Origin: Schlegelella_A sp038241255
Lineage (GTDB): Bacteria > Pseudomonadota > Gammaproteobacteria > Burkholderiales > Burkholderiaceae_C
DNA: 61,679 nt
Assembly (NCBI GenBank): GCA_038241255.1
Contig: JBBRFW010000009.1
Span: 1-61,679, forward strand
Reading direction: 5' to 3'
The notes beneath the pieces are model-generated. The model did no database searches. It worked only from the letters and a program-made list of their open reading frames with translations, and was not told the origin of the DNA. Positions 1 to 8,038 of the stretch are shown here, piece by piece. The position numbers and the translations under genes are program-made. The first letter of the stretch is position 1. Each line of letters starts with the position of its first letter.

Positions 1-1758
1 GGAGCCGATCTGCTTCATGCGCTTCTTGCCGGCCTTCTGTTTCTCGAGCAGCTTCTTCTTGCGCGTGATGTCGCCGCCGTAGCACTTGGCGATCACGTTC
101 TTGCGCAGCGCTTTGATTGTCTCACGCGCGATGATGTTGGCGCCGATGGCGGCCTGCACGGCGACGTCGTACATCTGCCTGGAAATGAGCTCGCGCATCT
201 TCGAGACGACCGCCCGGGCGCGGAACTGGCTCTGGCCGCGGTGGACGATGATCGAGAGGGCATCGACCTTCTCGCCATTCAGGAGGATGTCGACCTTGAC
301 GACGTCGGCCGCGCGGTATTCCTTGAACGCGTAGTCCATCGACGCGTAGCCGCGCGATACGCTCTTCAGCTTGTCGAAGAAGTCGAGAACGATCTCGGCG
401 AGCGGCATCTCGTAGGTGAGGAGCACCTGGCGCCCGTGGTAGGCCATGTTCTTCTGCTCGCCGCGCTTCAGGTTGGCAAGCGTCATCACCGGGCCGACGT
501 ACTCCTGCGGCATGTAGAGCTGGACGGTGACGATCGGCTCCCGGATCTCGGCGACCCGGCCGAGATCGGGCATCTTCGACGGGTTCTCGATCTTGATCAG
601 CTCGCCGCTGTTGAGCTGCACCTCGTACACCACCGAGGGCGCCGTCGTGATCAGGTCCTGGTCGAATTCCCGCTCGAGGCGCTCCTGGACAATCTCCATG
701 TGGAGCAGGCCGAGAAAGCCGCAGCGAAAGCCGAAGCCGAGCGCCTGGCTGACCTCGGGCTCGTAGCGCAGCGACGAGTCGTTGAGCTTGAGCTTCTCGA
801 GAGCGTCGCGCAGCTGGTCGTACTCGCTCGCCTCGGTCGGGTAGAGGCCGGCGAACACCTGCGGCTGGATCTCCTTGAAACCGGGCAGCGGCTCGGTCGC
901 GGCGCCGGCGTTGTTCGGCAGCTTCTTCTCGAGCGTGATCGTGTCGCCCACCTTGGCGGCCTGCAGCTCCTTGATGCCGGCGATGAGGAAGCCGACTTCG
1001 CCGGCGGCGAGCCGCTCGCGCGCGACCGAGTTCGGCGTGAACACGCCCAGCTGGTCGGCGCCGTAGACGGCATCGCTCGCCATCAGGCGGATCCGCTCGC
1101 CCCGGAGCAGCTGCCCGTCGACGACGCGGATCAGCATGACGACGCCGACGTAGTTGTCGAACCACGAGTCGATGATCATGGCGCGCAGCGGGCCGTTCGG
1201 GTTGCCACGCGGCGGCGGCATCCGGTAGACCACCGCCTCGAGGATCTCGTCGATGCCCTCGCCCGTCTTCGCGCTGCACGGGATCGCGTTGTCGGCGTCG
1301 ATGCCGATCACGTCCTCGATCTCGGCGCGTGCCCGATCGGGGTCAGCCTGAGGCAGGTCCATCTTGTTGAGGACGGGGACAACCTCGACGCCGAGGTCGA
1401 GTGCGGTGTAGCAGTTCGCGACGGTCTGGGCCTCCACCCCCTGGCTGGCATCGACGACCAGGAGCGCCCCTTCGCAGGCGGAGAGTGAACGGCTGACCTC
1501 GTACGAGAAGTCGACGTGCCCCGGCGTGTCGATGAGGTTGAGCTGGTAAGTGCGACCGTCGCGGGCGGTGTATTGCAGCGCCGCGGTCTGCGCCTTGATG
1601 GTGATGCCGCGCTCGCGCTCGATGTCCATCGAGTCGAGCACCTGCGCTTCCATTTCGCGGTCGGAGAGCCCGCCGCAACGCTGGATCAGGCGATCGGCGA
1701 GAGTCGATTTGCCATGGTCGATGTGGGCGATGATCGAAAAATTGCGGATCTGATCCAT
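1..1758 (-). CDS. lepA: Elongation factor 4 (LepA), 3' end outside window
   Basis: Translational GTPase that back-translocates or remodels stalled ribosomes (known for the family). The minus-strand reading begins MDQIRNFSIIAHIDHGKST, with the G1 P-loop (AHIDHGKST), the G3 motif DTPGH and the G4 motif NKMD; the C-terminal LepA domain ends in the Lys-rich KKRMKQIGS. The 586 codons present compare with about 600 for the family, so only roughly 12–15 residues are missing beyond position 1. The ATG at 1758 is chosen because the conserved N-terminus begins exactly there; the preceding GTGAGC is a weak ribosome site. It lies downstream of mucD/degP on the same strand, with a 345-base gap that probably holds its own promoter. 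No stop codon is in the window. Confidence 0.97.
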   Translation of the reverse strand, partial: MDQIRNFSIIAHIDHGKSTLADRLIQRCGGLSDREMEAQVLDSMDIERERGITIKAQTAALQYTARDGRTYQLNLIDTPGHVDFSYEVSRSLSACEGALLVVDASQGVEAQTVANCYTALDLGVEVVPVLNKMDLPQADPDRARAEIEDVIGIDADNAIPCSAKTGEGIDEILEAVVYRMPPPRGNPNGPLRAMIIDSWFDNYVGVVMLIRVVDGQLLRGERIRLMASDAVYGADQLGVFTPNSVARERLAAGEVGFLIAGIKELQAAKVGDTITLEKKLPNNAGAATEPLPGFKEIQPQVFAGLYPTEASEYDQLRDALEKLKLNDSSLRYEPEVSQALGFGFRCGFLGLLHMEIVQERLEREFDQDLITTAPSVVYEVQLNSGELIKIENPSKMPDLGRVAEIREPIVTVQLYMPQEYVGPVMTLANLKRGEQKNMAYHGRQVLLTYEMPLAEIVLDFFDKLKSVSRGYASMDYAFKEYRAADVVKVDILLNGEKVDALSIIVHRGQSQFRARAVVSKMRELISRQMYDVAVQAAIGANIIARETIKALRKNVIAKCYGGDITRKKKLLEKQKAGKKRMKQIGS

Positions 1759-1851
1759 TGCTCACAGCGGACGCGAGAGGCAAAAAAAAGGCACGTCGAA
1801 CGAATGACGCGCCTTCCAACAAAACGTATGGCAACTGCTTGTTGGGTCTTC

Positions 1852-1878
1852 ATTGTAGTCAAAACACCCCCCGCGCAA
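1852..1878 (-). promoter_or_regulatory. Candidate sigma-70 promoter for lepA
   Basis: On the minus strand a TACAAT hexamer (1857–1852) is preceded by TTGCGC (1878–1873) with a 15-base spacer, which is short. The inferred start would leave a leader of about 85–90 bases before lepA. This rests on motif likeness only. Confidence 0.35.
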
Positions 1879-2066
1879 GCCGCGCCAAGGCTTGATTTCT
1901 CCACGTTGCAGCGCGCCAACAGGAAATTCCATCCACAGTTTATCCACAAATGGCTGTGGACGCCCTGGGGGCAATTTTCAGGCAGCGACCGGCTCCGTCC
2001 GCGGCGCCCTGAAACCGCTAATAGAAGCAGTCGACGCGACCAGGACAAGAGCCGTCGCGGGGCTCG

Positions 2067-2090
2067 CACTGACGCGCTCGTAAGTCAGTG
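2067..2090 (-). terminator. Weak hairpin after mucD/degP
   Basis: CACTGAC (2067–2073) and GTCAGTG (2084–2090) form a 7-bp stem with a 10-base loop, extendable by two pairs including a G·U, 14 bases past the protease stop codon. There is no U-run after it, so it may only weakly end transcription of the rpoE operon. Confidence 0.25.
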
Positions 2091-2103
2091 TGTGCTAACA
2101 AAC

Positions 2104-3570
2104 TCAAGGCCGCGACGGACGAACGATGACGAACCGCGCGACCTCGCCCTGGCGGATCAGCAGCGTCACCGGTTTGGCCTTGTCGACCTTGGCCACCTGG
2201 GTTTCGAACTGCTTGGCGCCAGTCACCTCGACGTTGTTGACGCTCAGGATCACGTCGTTCTCGTGGATGCCGGCGCGCGCTGCGGCGCCTTCGACGGTGT
2301 CGACCTTGACGCCGTTCTTGACCTTGAGCTCGCGCTTTTGCGCGTCCGTGAGGTCGGAGACGGCGACACCAATGCTGCTGACCGTCGCCGGCTTGGCATT
2401 GTCGCGATCGTCCGGCTTGCGCGCGGCGACGGGCTCGGGCTCGAACTCGGCCACGACCACGCTCAGGTCGCGCGTGCTGCCGCGCCGGAACACCTGCAGC
2501 GCGGCCTTCGTTCCCGGTTTGATGCTGCCGACGATCCGGGGCAGCTCGACGGAGCTCTCGACCGGGCGGCCATCGACCTTGGTGATCACGTCGCCGGGCT
2601 CGACGCCGGCCTTTTCGGCGGGGCCGCCCGCTTCCACCGACTGGACCAGGGCCCCGACGGGCTTGCCGAGGCCGATCGATTCGGCCACCTCGCGCGTAAG
2701 CCGCGCGATGACGACGCCGATCCGGCCGCGGACGACGCGCCCGCCGACCCGGAGCTGTTCCGAGACGCGCGTCGCCTCGTCGATGGGAATGGCGAACGAG
2801 ATGCCCATGTAGCCACCCGAGCGGCTGTAGATCTGCGAGTTGATGCCGACGACCTCGCCGCGCATGTTGATGAGCGGGCCGCCGGAGTTTCCCGGGTTGA
2901 TCGCGACGTCGGTCTGGATCAGCGGCAGCAGGTCGCCGGTGTCGCGCGACTTGGCACTGACGATGCCCGCCGTCACGGTGCTTTCCAGGCCGAAGGGCGA
3001 GCCGATGGCGATCACCCACTCGCCGACCTTGAGCTTCGAGACGTCGCCGATCCGAACCGTGGGCAGCCCGCTCGCCTCGATCTTCACGAGGGCGACGTCG
3101 GATCGCTTGTCGACGCCGATCGTCTTCGCCTTGAACTCGCGCTTGTCGGTTAGGGTGACGATTACCTCCTCGGCACCCTCGACGACGTGGGCGTTGGTGA
3201 GGACGTAGCCGTCGGCGCTGAAGATGAACCCGGAGCCGACGCCGCGCTGCTGCTGCTCGCCGTCGGGCTGCTGCGGATTGCGCGGGTTGGGTCGATTCGG
3301 CTGGCCCGGCACCCCGAAGAAGCGCCGGAACAGCTCGGCCATCTCGTCGTCCTGCTCGTTGCCGGAACCGCCCCGCGCGATGCGGGCTCGCTCGGTGGTG
3401 CGGATGTTGACGACCGCGGGGCCGACCTTTTCCACCAACTCGGTGAAATCGGGCAGGCCTTGCGCGCGGACCGTAGGCGGCGCGGCGGAGAGCAGGCCGA
3501 AGGACAGCGCGAGCGCGGCGAACGCGAGGCGATACGCAGGCGGGCGGGGCGAGTCAAGCAAGATCGACAT
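2104..3570 (-). CDS. mucD: Periplasmic serine protease, DegP/MucD (HtrA) family
   Basis: Envelope quality-control protease of 488 residues. Residues 1–37 are a signal peptide ending near VRAQ. The trypsin-like domain carries the triad His128 (TNAHVV), Asp158 (KRSDVAL) and Ser229 (PGNSGGP); two PDZ domains follow, at about 275–370 and 390–485. A Gln/Pro/Asn-rich loop at about 88–108 is typical of the LA loop. The ATG at 3570 is preferred because the frame upstream of it is low-complexity and the signal peptide begins there. It is last in the rpoE–rseA–rseB–mucD run, 62 bases after rseB, as in the Pseudomonas algU–mucABCD arrangement, so it is probably sigma-E controlled. The family also goes by degP, degQ or htrA. 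Confidence 0.93.
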   Translation of the reverse strand: MSILLDSPRPPAYRLAFAALALSFGLLSAAPPTVRAQGLPDFTELVEKVGPAVVNIRTTERARIARGGSGNEQDDEMAELFRRFFGVPGQPNRPNPRNPQQPDGEQQQRGVGSGFIFSADGYVLTNAHVVEGAEEVIVTLTDKREFKAKTIGVDKRSDVALVKIEASGLPTVRIGDVSKLKVGEWVIAIGSPFGLESTVTAGIVSAKSRDTGDLLPLIQTDVAINPGNSGGPLINMRGEVVGINSQIYSRSGGYMGISFAIPIDEATRVSEQLRVGGRVVRGRIGVVIARLTREVAESIGLGKPVGALVQSVEAGGPAEKAGVEPGDVITKVDGRPVESSVELPRIVGSIKPGTKAALQVFRRGSTRDLSVVVAEFEPEPVAARKPDDRDNAKPATVSSIGVAVSDLTDAQKRELKVKNGVKVDTVEGAAARAGIHENDVILSVNNVEVTGAKQFETQVAKVDKAKPVTLLIRQGEVARFVIVRPSRP

Positions 3571-3632
3571 GGCGTGGGGTCCGTCGGGACGAGAGGAGGG
3601 TGAAGAGGGCGAAGCCGCGCAGATGTGAAAGC

Positions 3633-4700
3633 CTAGGGCTTTCGGCGCTCCAGCGCTGCGGCGAACATTCTGAGCGTCGCCGGCGGCGTGTCGCCGACGA
3701 TCGTCACCCACCAGTCGCCCTGGCGCTGCGCGAGCGTCGACGTCGCCCCCATGGCGGCGAACATCGGCTTGGGATGTCGCTCGGCGCGAAACGGCTCGAT
3801 GAAGACCGACACGTAGGTCAGGCCGTCCGAGTAGATGCTCTGGATCACCGGCGGCGCGCTGGCCGCGCCCGGGGCGTCCCCCGGCGCCTCGATCTGGCGG
3901 CTGACGCAACTCACTTGCCGAAAGCCAGGCGCCAGCTGGCGCATCGTCCAACCTTCGGCCTCGAGGCGGGTCGGCGTGAGCACGGGCCGGACGACGCGAT
4001 ATCCGTCGAGCCTTCGCATCGAGCTCAACACTGTGTCAGGCTGCGGCCGGATGCCGATCACCACCTCGGAGAACGCGGACGTCTCGAGGATCTCGCCGCG
4101 CTCGCCGACGACCTCGGCGCGCAGCAACAGACCCGAGGCCCGATCGGCCCACAGGCGGTAGCCATAGCGCAGACCGTCGCGGGCGCGGATCGCGAGCACG
4201 TCGGCCTCGTGGCCAGCGACGCGATCGCTGGCCTCGGCCCGGACCTCGTACTGATCGGCGATCCCGTCGTCGCCGGCCTGCAGCAGCGCCGGAAACGAGC
4301 TGAGCATCCCGCGCTGCTCGATCATCGCCACGTGGCTGACGGGCCAGACGGTGTGGACCACGTCGTTGTGGCGATAGACCTGTCGCTGGCGGCCGTCGAG
4401 TGATTCGATCCTTTCGTACTGGTTCGAGCCCTCGCAGAAATGAGCGATGCGCGCACTGGCGACGTTGCCGCCGCCGCTGACCACGAATGTTCCCTGGAAG
4501 TTGCGCCGGCTCGCCGCGTCGTGGATGCGCAGCAGCCAGGCGCGCATCTCGGTCGGCGGCGCGGTTGCGGCGGGCCCCGTCGTCTGCCCGCACGCCGGCG
4601 CGGCATGGGCGAGGCCGGCCCAGGCGAACGTCAGAAGAGCGGCGACGCGCAGGAACACGGCTCGGGCGATCTCAGCGCGACGCCGACCCGACGGTCGCAC
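3633..4700 (-). CDS. rseB: Sigma-E factor regulatory protein RseB/MucB
   Basis: Periplasmic sensor that binds the anti-sigma factor RseA and protects it from proteolysis (known for the family). The 355-residue product begins with a short basic stretch and a signal peptide (VAALLTFAWAGLAHA, about residues 16–33), then the lipoprotein-fold MucB domain and a C-terminal domain that interacts with RseA. It overlaps the rseA end by 29 bases from the ATG at 4700; a GTG at 4658 would remove the overlap and still keep a signal peptide, so the start is uncertain. Position and length (family about 320–350) support the call. Confidence 0.88.
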   Translation of the reverse strand: MRPSGRRRAEIARAVFLRVAALLTFAWAGLAHAAPACGQTTGPAATAPPTEMRAWLLRIHDAASRRNFQGTFVVSGGGNVASARIAHFCEGSNQYERIESLDGRQRQVYRHNDVVHTVWPVSHVAMIEQRGMLSSFPALLQAGDDGIADQYEVRAEASDRVAGHEADVLAIRARDGLRYGYRLWADRASGLLLRAEVVGERGEILETSAFSEVVIGIRPQPDTVLSSMRRLDGYRVVRPVLTPTRLEAEGWTMRQLAPGFRQVSCVSRQIEAPGDAPGAASAPPVIQSIYSDGLTYVSVFIEPFRAERHPKPMFAAMGATSTLAQRQGDWWVTIVGDTPPATLRMFAAALERRKP

Positions 4701-5298
4701 CGCGCAGGAACGCCGAAGGCACGCCCAGGGCGGACGAACCAGCGAACTGCTTGTGAGCCTCGAGGTAGCGATCGAGCTGGGCGTCGCGGATCACCTTGTT
4801 GTCCGCGACGATCGCGATCGGCGGTGCCGCGAGCTCCGCGACGGCCACAGGCGCGGCGGCCGAGTTCCCGGCCGCGGCCGGGGCGCCAGATTCGGCGATG
4901 GCAACCGCGGGCGACGACGACTCGCTCGGCCGGAGTAGCGCGAACGTTCCCGCGACCAGCAAGGCGCCTGCGGCGACAGCACCGGCCGCCGCCCAGCGGG
5001 TCGGGCGCACTCTGGGCTGAGAAACGGCTCGCGCCGGCGCGAGCACCACCGGCTCCCGCTGCAAGCGAATGCGCACCGCCTCCACCATCCGGCGATCGCC
5101 GCGCGGGTCGGCGGCAAGGTCGTCGGAGCGCAGCACGTCACCGATCAGGTGCCAAGCGTGCCAGTCGGCCCGGAGCCCGGGATCGCCGCTCCAGGCAGAA
5201 CAGGTTGCCGCCGAATCGCGCGAATCGAGTTCGCCATCGGCAAATGCCGACAGGCGCTCTCTGGCGAACCCATCGTCTTCGAAACCGCCGATCTCCAT
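4672..5298 (-). CDS. rseA: Anti-sigma-E factor RseA/MucA
   Basis: Single-pass inner-membrane anti-sigma factor of 208 residues. The cytoplasmic N-terminal domain has the pattern ERLSAFADGEL followed by WHAWHLIGDVLRSDDL, which matches the sigma-binding domain. One membrane segment (AAAGAVAAGALLVAGTFALL) lies near residues 105–125, followed by an Ala/Pro-rich periplasmic part. The ATG at 5298 is chosen over the one at 5313 because GGAG lies 8 bases upstream of it. It starts 39 bases after rpoE, and the co-operonic order supports co-regulation and autoregulation by the sigma factor. Confidence 0.92.
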   Translation of the reverse strand: MEIGGFEDDGFARERLSAFADGELDSRDSAATCSAWSGDPGLRADWHAWHLIGDVLRSDDLAADPRGDRRMVEAVRIRLQREPVVLAPARAVSQPRVRPTRWAAAGAVAAGALLVAGTFALLRPSESSSPAVAIAESGAPAAAGNSAAAPVAVAELAAPPIAIVADNKVIRDAQLDRYLEAHKQFAGSSALGVPSAFLRGATVGSASR

Positions 5299-5337
5299 CC
5301 TATTTCTCCGCATTTATCACTAACACGCTGCCTCCGG

Positions 5338-5946
5338 TCACCATCGGTCGCCCTCCCGGGTGTCGAGCAAGGGCCGCAACCGGGCAGCAATGGCTTCGCG
5401 CGCCCTGAAGATCCGCGACCGGACGGTTCCGATCGGGCAGTTCATCAGCTCGGCGATTTCCTCGTACGTGAGGCCTTCGATCTCACGCAGCGTGATCGCC
5501 TGCCTCAGATCTTCCGACAGCGCCTCGACGGCAAAGTTCACCGCCGCCGCGATTTGCTTGCTAGCCAGCACGGCGTCCGGGGTCGCGGCGTCGCTCGGCT
5601 CGTTCTCGATGCGGGGATTGTCGTCCTCATCGTCGCGGCTCGCGCGCGCCGACTCGGTGACGAGCGGATCGCGCTTGAGTTCCATCAGCGCCTTCTTGGC
5701 GGTATTGACCGCGATCCGGTAGAGCCACGTGTAGAACGCGCTGTCGCCGCGAAACTGCGGCAGCGCCCGGTAAGCGCGGATGAACGTTTCCTGAGCGATG
5801 TCGGGCACGAGATCGACGTCGCGGACCATGCGGCCGATCAGCCTTTCGATCCGGCGCTGGTACTTGACCACCAGCATCTCGAAAGCCTTGACGTCGCCTT
5901 GCTTGACCCGCTCGACGAGCGGCGCGTCGGCGTCGGGAGCGTTCAT
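5338..5946 (-). CDS. rpoE: RNA polymerase ECF sigma factor, RpoE/AlgU
   Basis: Extracytoplasmic-function sigma factor of 202 residues directing the envelope-stress response. Region 2 reads as DIAQETFIRAYRALPQF followed by FYTWLYRIAVNTAK; region 4 contains LREIEGLTYEEIAELM and CPIGTVRSRIFRARE, the helix-turn-helix that reads the -35 element. An acidic linker (about 105–125) joins them. Its ATG overlaps the stop codon of the small upstream reading frame (ATGA). A TATATT hexamer at 6004–5999 on the minus strand could be a local -10. I did not find a convincing sigma-E promoter, though autoregulation is usual for the family. Confidence 0.95.
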   Translation of the reverse strand: MNAPDADAPLVERVKQGDVKAFEMLVVKYQRRIERLIGRMVRDVDLVPDIAQETFIRAYRALPQFRGDSAFYTWLYRIAVNTAKKALMELKRDPLVTESARASRDDEDDNPRIENEPSDAATPDAVLASKQIAAAVNFAVEALSEDLRQAITLREIEGLTYEEIAELMNCPIGTVRSRIFRAREAIAARLRPLLDTREGDRW

Positions 5947-6254
5947 TCAGGGGCGGGGTGGGGGCGCCGCAGGGAAGCTGCGGCGATCAGCGGCGGCGAA
6001 TATACCGCGCCTCTCAGCGCATGCCGTTCACGTTCGAGGCCGCGGCGCTGCACGGGCGGCCAGAGGCTCGCGCGGCGGCGGTCGCCGATGCAAAGCAGAA
6101 AAAAGCCGTCGCCGACGAGCGCCACCGCGAGGGCACCCGAGCGGATCGCGCCGGTGTCGGGCGAGGACGTCCACCCGCCTTCCCGGCAGGCAAGAACCCC
6201 GCTGCGGACGCGAACGAGCGACACGGCGACGGCGATCGTCATCCGCCCGAGCAT
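5943..6254 (-). CDS. Small membrane protein between fabF and rpoE, start uncertain, possible frameshift
   Basis: The 492 bases between fabF and rpoE show codon-biased coding in the frame ending at 5943 (the stop overlaps the rpoE start). That frame has a hydrophobic run (LAATLLAIALAAMLG, then IAVAVSLV), a lone Trp, and DRRRASLWPPV near the C-terminus, which loosely resembles YgfX/CptA-like proteins often found near rpoE. The ATG at 6254 is the best start in this frame but would cut off half of the hydrophobic segment. A second hydrophobic stretch (VRRVAVWAVAAPALAVA, from a GTG at 6376) lies in another frame just upstream. The full gene may therefore be frameshifted, or the assembly may have an error. 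Family assignment is tentative. Confidence 0.45.
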   Translation of the reverse strand: MLGRMTIAVAVSLVRVRSGVLACREGGWTSSPDTGAIRSGALAVALVGDGFFLLCIGDRRRASLWPPVQRRGLERERHALRGAVYSPPLIAAASLRRPHPAPE

Positions 6255-6445
6255 CGCGGCCAGGGCGATCGCGAGAAGCGTGGCGGCGAGCGACTGCGCG
6301 TCGAAGCTCGCTGCCGCCCAGGCGGCGCGACGGCAAGCGCCGGCGCAGCGACGGCCCAGACCGCCACCCGCCGCACGCCGAAGCGGCGAAGCGGCGAAGG
6401 CTCGCCTCGAAGTCCACGCGGTCGCGACCTCGCCCCGACAGGCGC

Positions 6446-7690
6446 TCAGGCCCGCTTGAAGACGAGGGTACCGTTGGTGCCGCCGAATCCGAAGTTGTTC
6501 TTGACCGCGTGCTCGATCCTCATCGGCCGCGCCTCGTTGGCGCAGTAGTCGAGGTCGCACTCCGGGTCGGGGTTGAAAATGTTGATCGTCGGCGGCGAGA
6601 TCTGGTCGCGCAAGGCCATCACCGTGAACACCGACTCGATCCCGCCGGCGCCGCCGAGAAGGTGGCCGGTCATCGACTTGGTCGAATTGACGACCAGCTT
6701 CTTGGCGTGATCGCCGAACGCCAGCTTGATGGCGTTGGTCTCGTTGACGTCGCCGAGCGGCGTCGAGGTACCGTGCGCGTTCAGATACTGAACCCGATCG
6801 GCGTTGAGCGCGGCCGAGCGGAGCGCCGCCTGCATCGAGCGTTTTGGGCCTTCGACGTTGGGCGCCGTCATGTGGAAAGCATCGGCGCCCATGCCGAAGC
6901 CGATCAGCTCGGCATACACCTTGGCACCGCGCCGCTTCGCATGCTCGTACTCCTCGAGCACCAGGACGCCGGCGCCTTCGCCGAGGACGAAGCCGTCGCG
7001 GTCCCTGTCCCACGGTCGCGACGCCGTGGCGGGGTCGTCGTTGCGGGTCGAGAGCGCCCGCGCCGCCGCAAAGCCGCCGATGCCGAGCGGCGATACGGTC
7101 GCCTCGGCGACGCCGGCGATAATCACGTCGGCGTCGCCGTGCTCGATCATGCGGCCGGCCATGCCGATCGAATGCAGGCCGGTCGTGCAGGCCGTGACGA
7201 TCGCCAGATTGGGGCCCTGGAAACCGAACATGATCGAGACGTGGCCCGAGATCATGTTGATGATCGACGCCGGCACGAAGAACGGTGTGATCCGGCGCGG
7301 GCCTCGCTTCTCGAGTTCGGCCTTGGTGTCCTCGATCAGCGGCAGGCCGCCGATGCCCGATCCGATCAGGCAGCCGATGCGCTGCGCTTCCTCGGCGCCG
7401 AGCTCGTCATTGGTGGGCAGGCCGGCGTCACGCACCGCCTGGATCGAGGCCGCGAGGCCGTAGTGGATGAACGCGTCCATGTGGCGCGCGTCCTTGGCCG
7501 GGAAATAGTCCTCGACCTGGAACCCCTTGACCTCGCCGGCAAAGCGGCAGGCGAAGCTCGAGGCGTCGAACTTGGTGATATCGGCGATGCCCGAACGGCC
7601 CGCCAGCAGGTTCTTCCAACCCTCGGCAACGCTGTTGCCGACCGGGCTGATCAGGCCGAGGCCGGTGACGACGACACGGCGCGAGTTCAT
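6446..7690 (-). CDS. fabF: Beta-ketoacyl-ACP synthase II
   Basis: Condensing enzyme that elongates acyl-ACP with malonyl-ACP in fatty-acid synthesis; 414 residues, a standard length. The N-terminus RRVVVTGLGLISPVG is diagnostic. The nucleophile is Cys168 in VTACTTG; the catalytic histidines lie in NAHGTSTPLGD and MTGHLLGGAGG, and the C-terminal Gly-rich loop is NNFGFGGTNG. It follows acpP by 23 bases on the same strand. No clear ribosome site precedes the ATG. Confidence 0.98.
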   Translation of the reverse strand: MNSRRVVVTGLGLISPVGNSVAEGWKNLLAGRSGIADITKFDASSFACRFAGEVKGFQVEDYFPAKDARHMDAFIHYGLAASIQAVRDAGLPTNDELGAEEAQRIGCLIGSGIGGLPLIEDTKAELEKRGPRRITPFFVPASIINMISGHVSIMFGFQGPNLAIVTACTTGLHSIGMAGRMIEHGDADVIIAGVAEATVSPLGIGGFAAARALSTRNDDPATASRPWDRDRDGFVLGEGAGVLVLEEYEHAKRRGAKVYAELIGFGMGADAFHMTAPNVEGPKRSMQAALRSAALNADRVQYLNAHGTSTPLGDVNETNAIKLAFGDHAKKLVVNSTKSMTGHLLGGAGGIESVFTVMALRDQISPPTINIFNPDPECDLDYCANEARPMRIEHAVKNNFGFGGTNGTLVFKRA

Positions 7691-7713
7691 CGAGACGAAA
7701 GCGAAGCGATCGC

Positions 7714-7956
7714 TCAGGCCGCCTTCTGGTGCTTGGACGCGTAGTCGATCGCAAGCTGGACGGTGGTGATCTTCTCCGCCTCTTCGTCGGGAATCTCGAT
7801 CCCGAACTCGTCCTCGAGCGCCATCACGAGCTCGACCGTGTCGAGCGAGTCGGCGCCCAGGTCGGCGACGAACGCCTTTTCGTTGGTCACGTCGGCCTCT
7901 GGAACACCGAGTTGCTCGGCGATGATCTTCTTGACTCGTGCTTCTATGTCGCTCAT
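7714..7956 (-). CDS. acpP: Acyl carrier protein
   Basis: The 80-residue acidic carrier holds growing acyl chains on a phosphopantetheine arm. The arm is attached at Ser37 in the motif LGADSLD. Helix II (SLDTVELVMALEDEFGIEI) is nearly invariant in the family. A strong ribosome site (GGAGGAG) lies 3 bases before the ATG, as expected for one of the most abundant proteins. It sits between fabG and fabF. Confidence 0.98.
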   Translation of the reverse strand: MSDIEARVKKIIAEQLGVPEADVTNEKAFVADLGADSLDTVELVMALEDEFGIEIPDEEAEKITTVQLAIDYASKHQKAA

Positions 7957-7992
7957 GACTCCTCCGGGAGCTTTGTGAAAAAGTAGACGCAG

Positions 7993-7998
7993 ATTCTA
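7993..7998 (-). promoter_or_regulatory. Candidate -10 element for acpP
   Basis: TAGAAT on the minus strand lies in the 82-base fabG–acpP gap and would give a leader of about 30 bases ahead of the strong acpP ribosome site. No good -35 hexamer is seen. An acpP-specific promoter is common in other bacteria, so this is plausible but unproven. Confidence 0.35.
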
Positions 7999-8038
7999 AA
8001 GGGCGGCTGTCGATCCGCTTGCCTGCGCGGGCGGTCGC

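Larger units (their letters stand above)
1759..2103. other. Intergenic region with a consensus DnaA box
   Basis: This 345-base gap between mucD/degP and lepA has no convincing gene. It contains the exact DnaA-box consensus TTATCCACA at 1940–1948, a related CATCCACAG just before it (1930–1938) and a TGTGGA half site at 1955–1960. The region is visibly more AT-rich than its surroundings and holds the candidate lepA promoter. A single good box far from any visible dnaA or dnaN is not evidence for an origin. Confidence 0.5.

Noticed and set aside
1940..1948. Replication origin at the DnaA box
   Set aside because: Only one full box, and no dnaA, dnaN or gidA nearby.
1516..3153. Long plus-strand reading frame of 545 residues over lepA and mucD
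   Set aside because: It is antisense to two clear genes, with an Asp/Arg/Val-rich composition typical of mirror frames in high-GC DNA.
5798..7744. Plus-strand reading frame of 648 residues over rpoE and fabF
   Set aside because: It runs antisense to fabF and rpoE, has no recognisable domain, and its composition is that of a GC-rich shadow.
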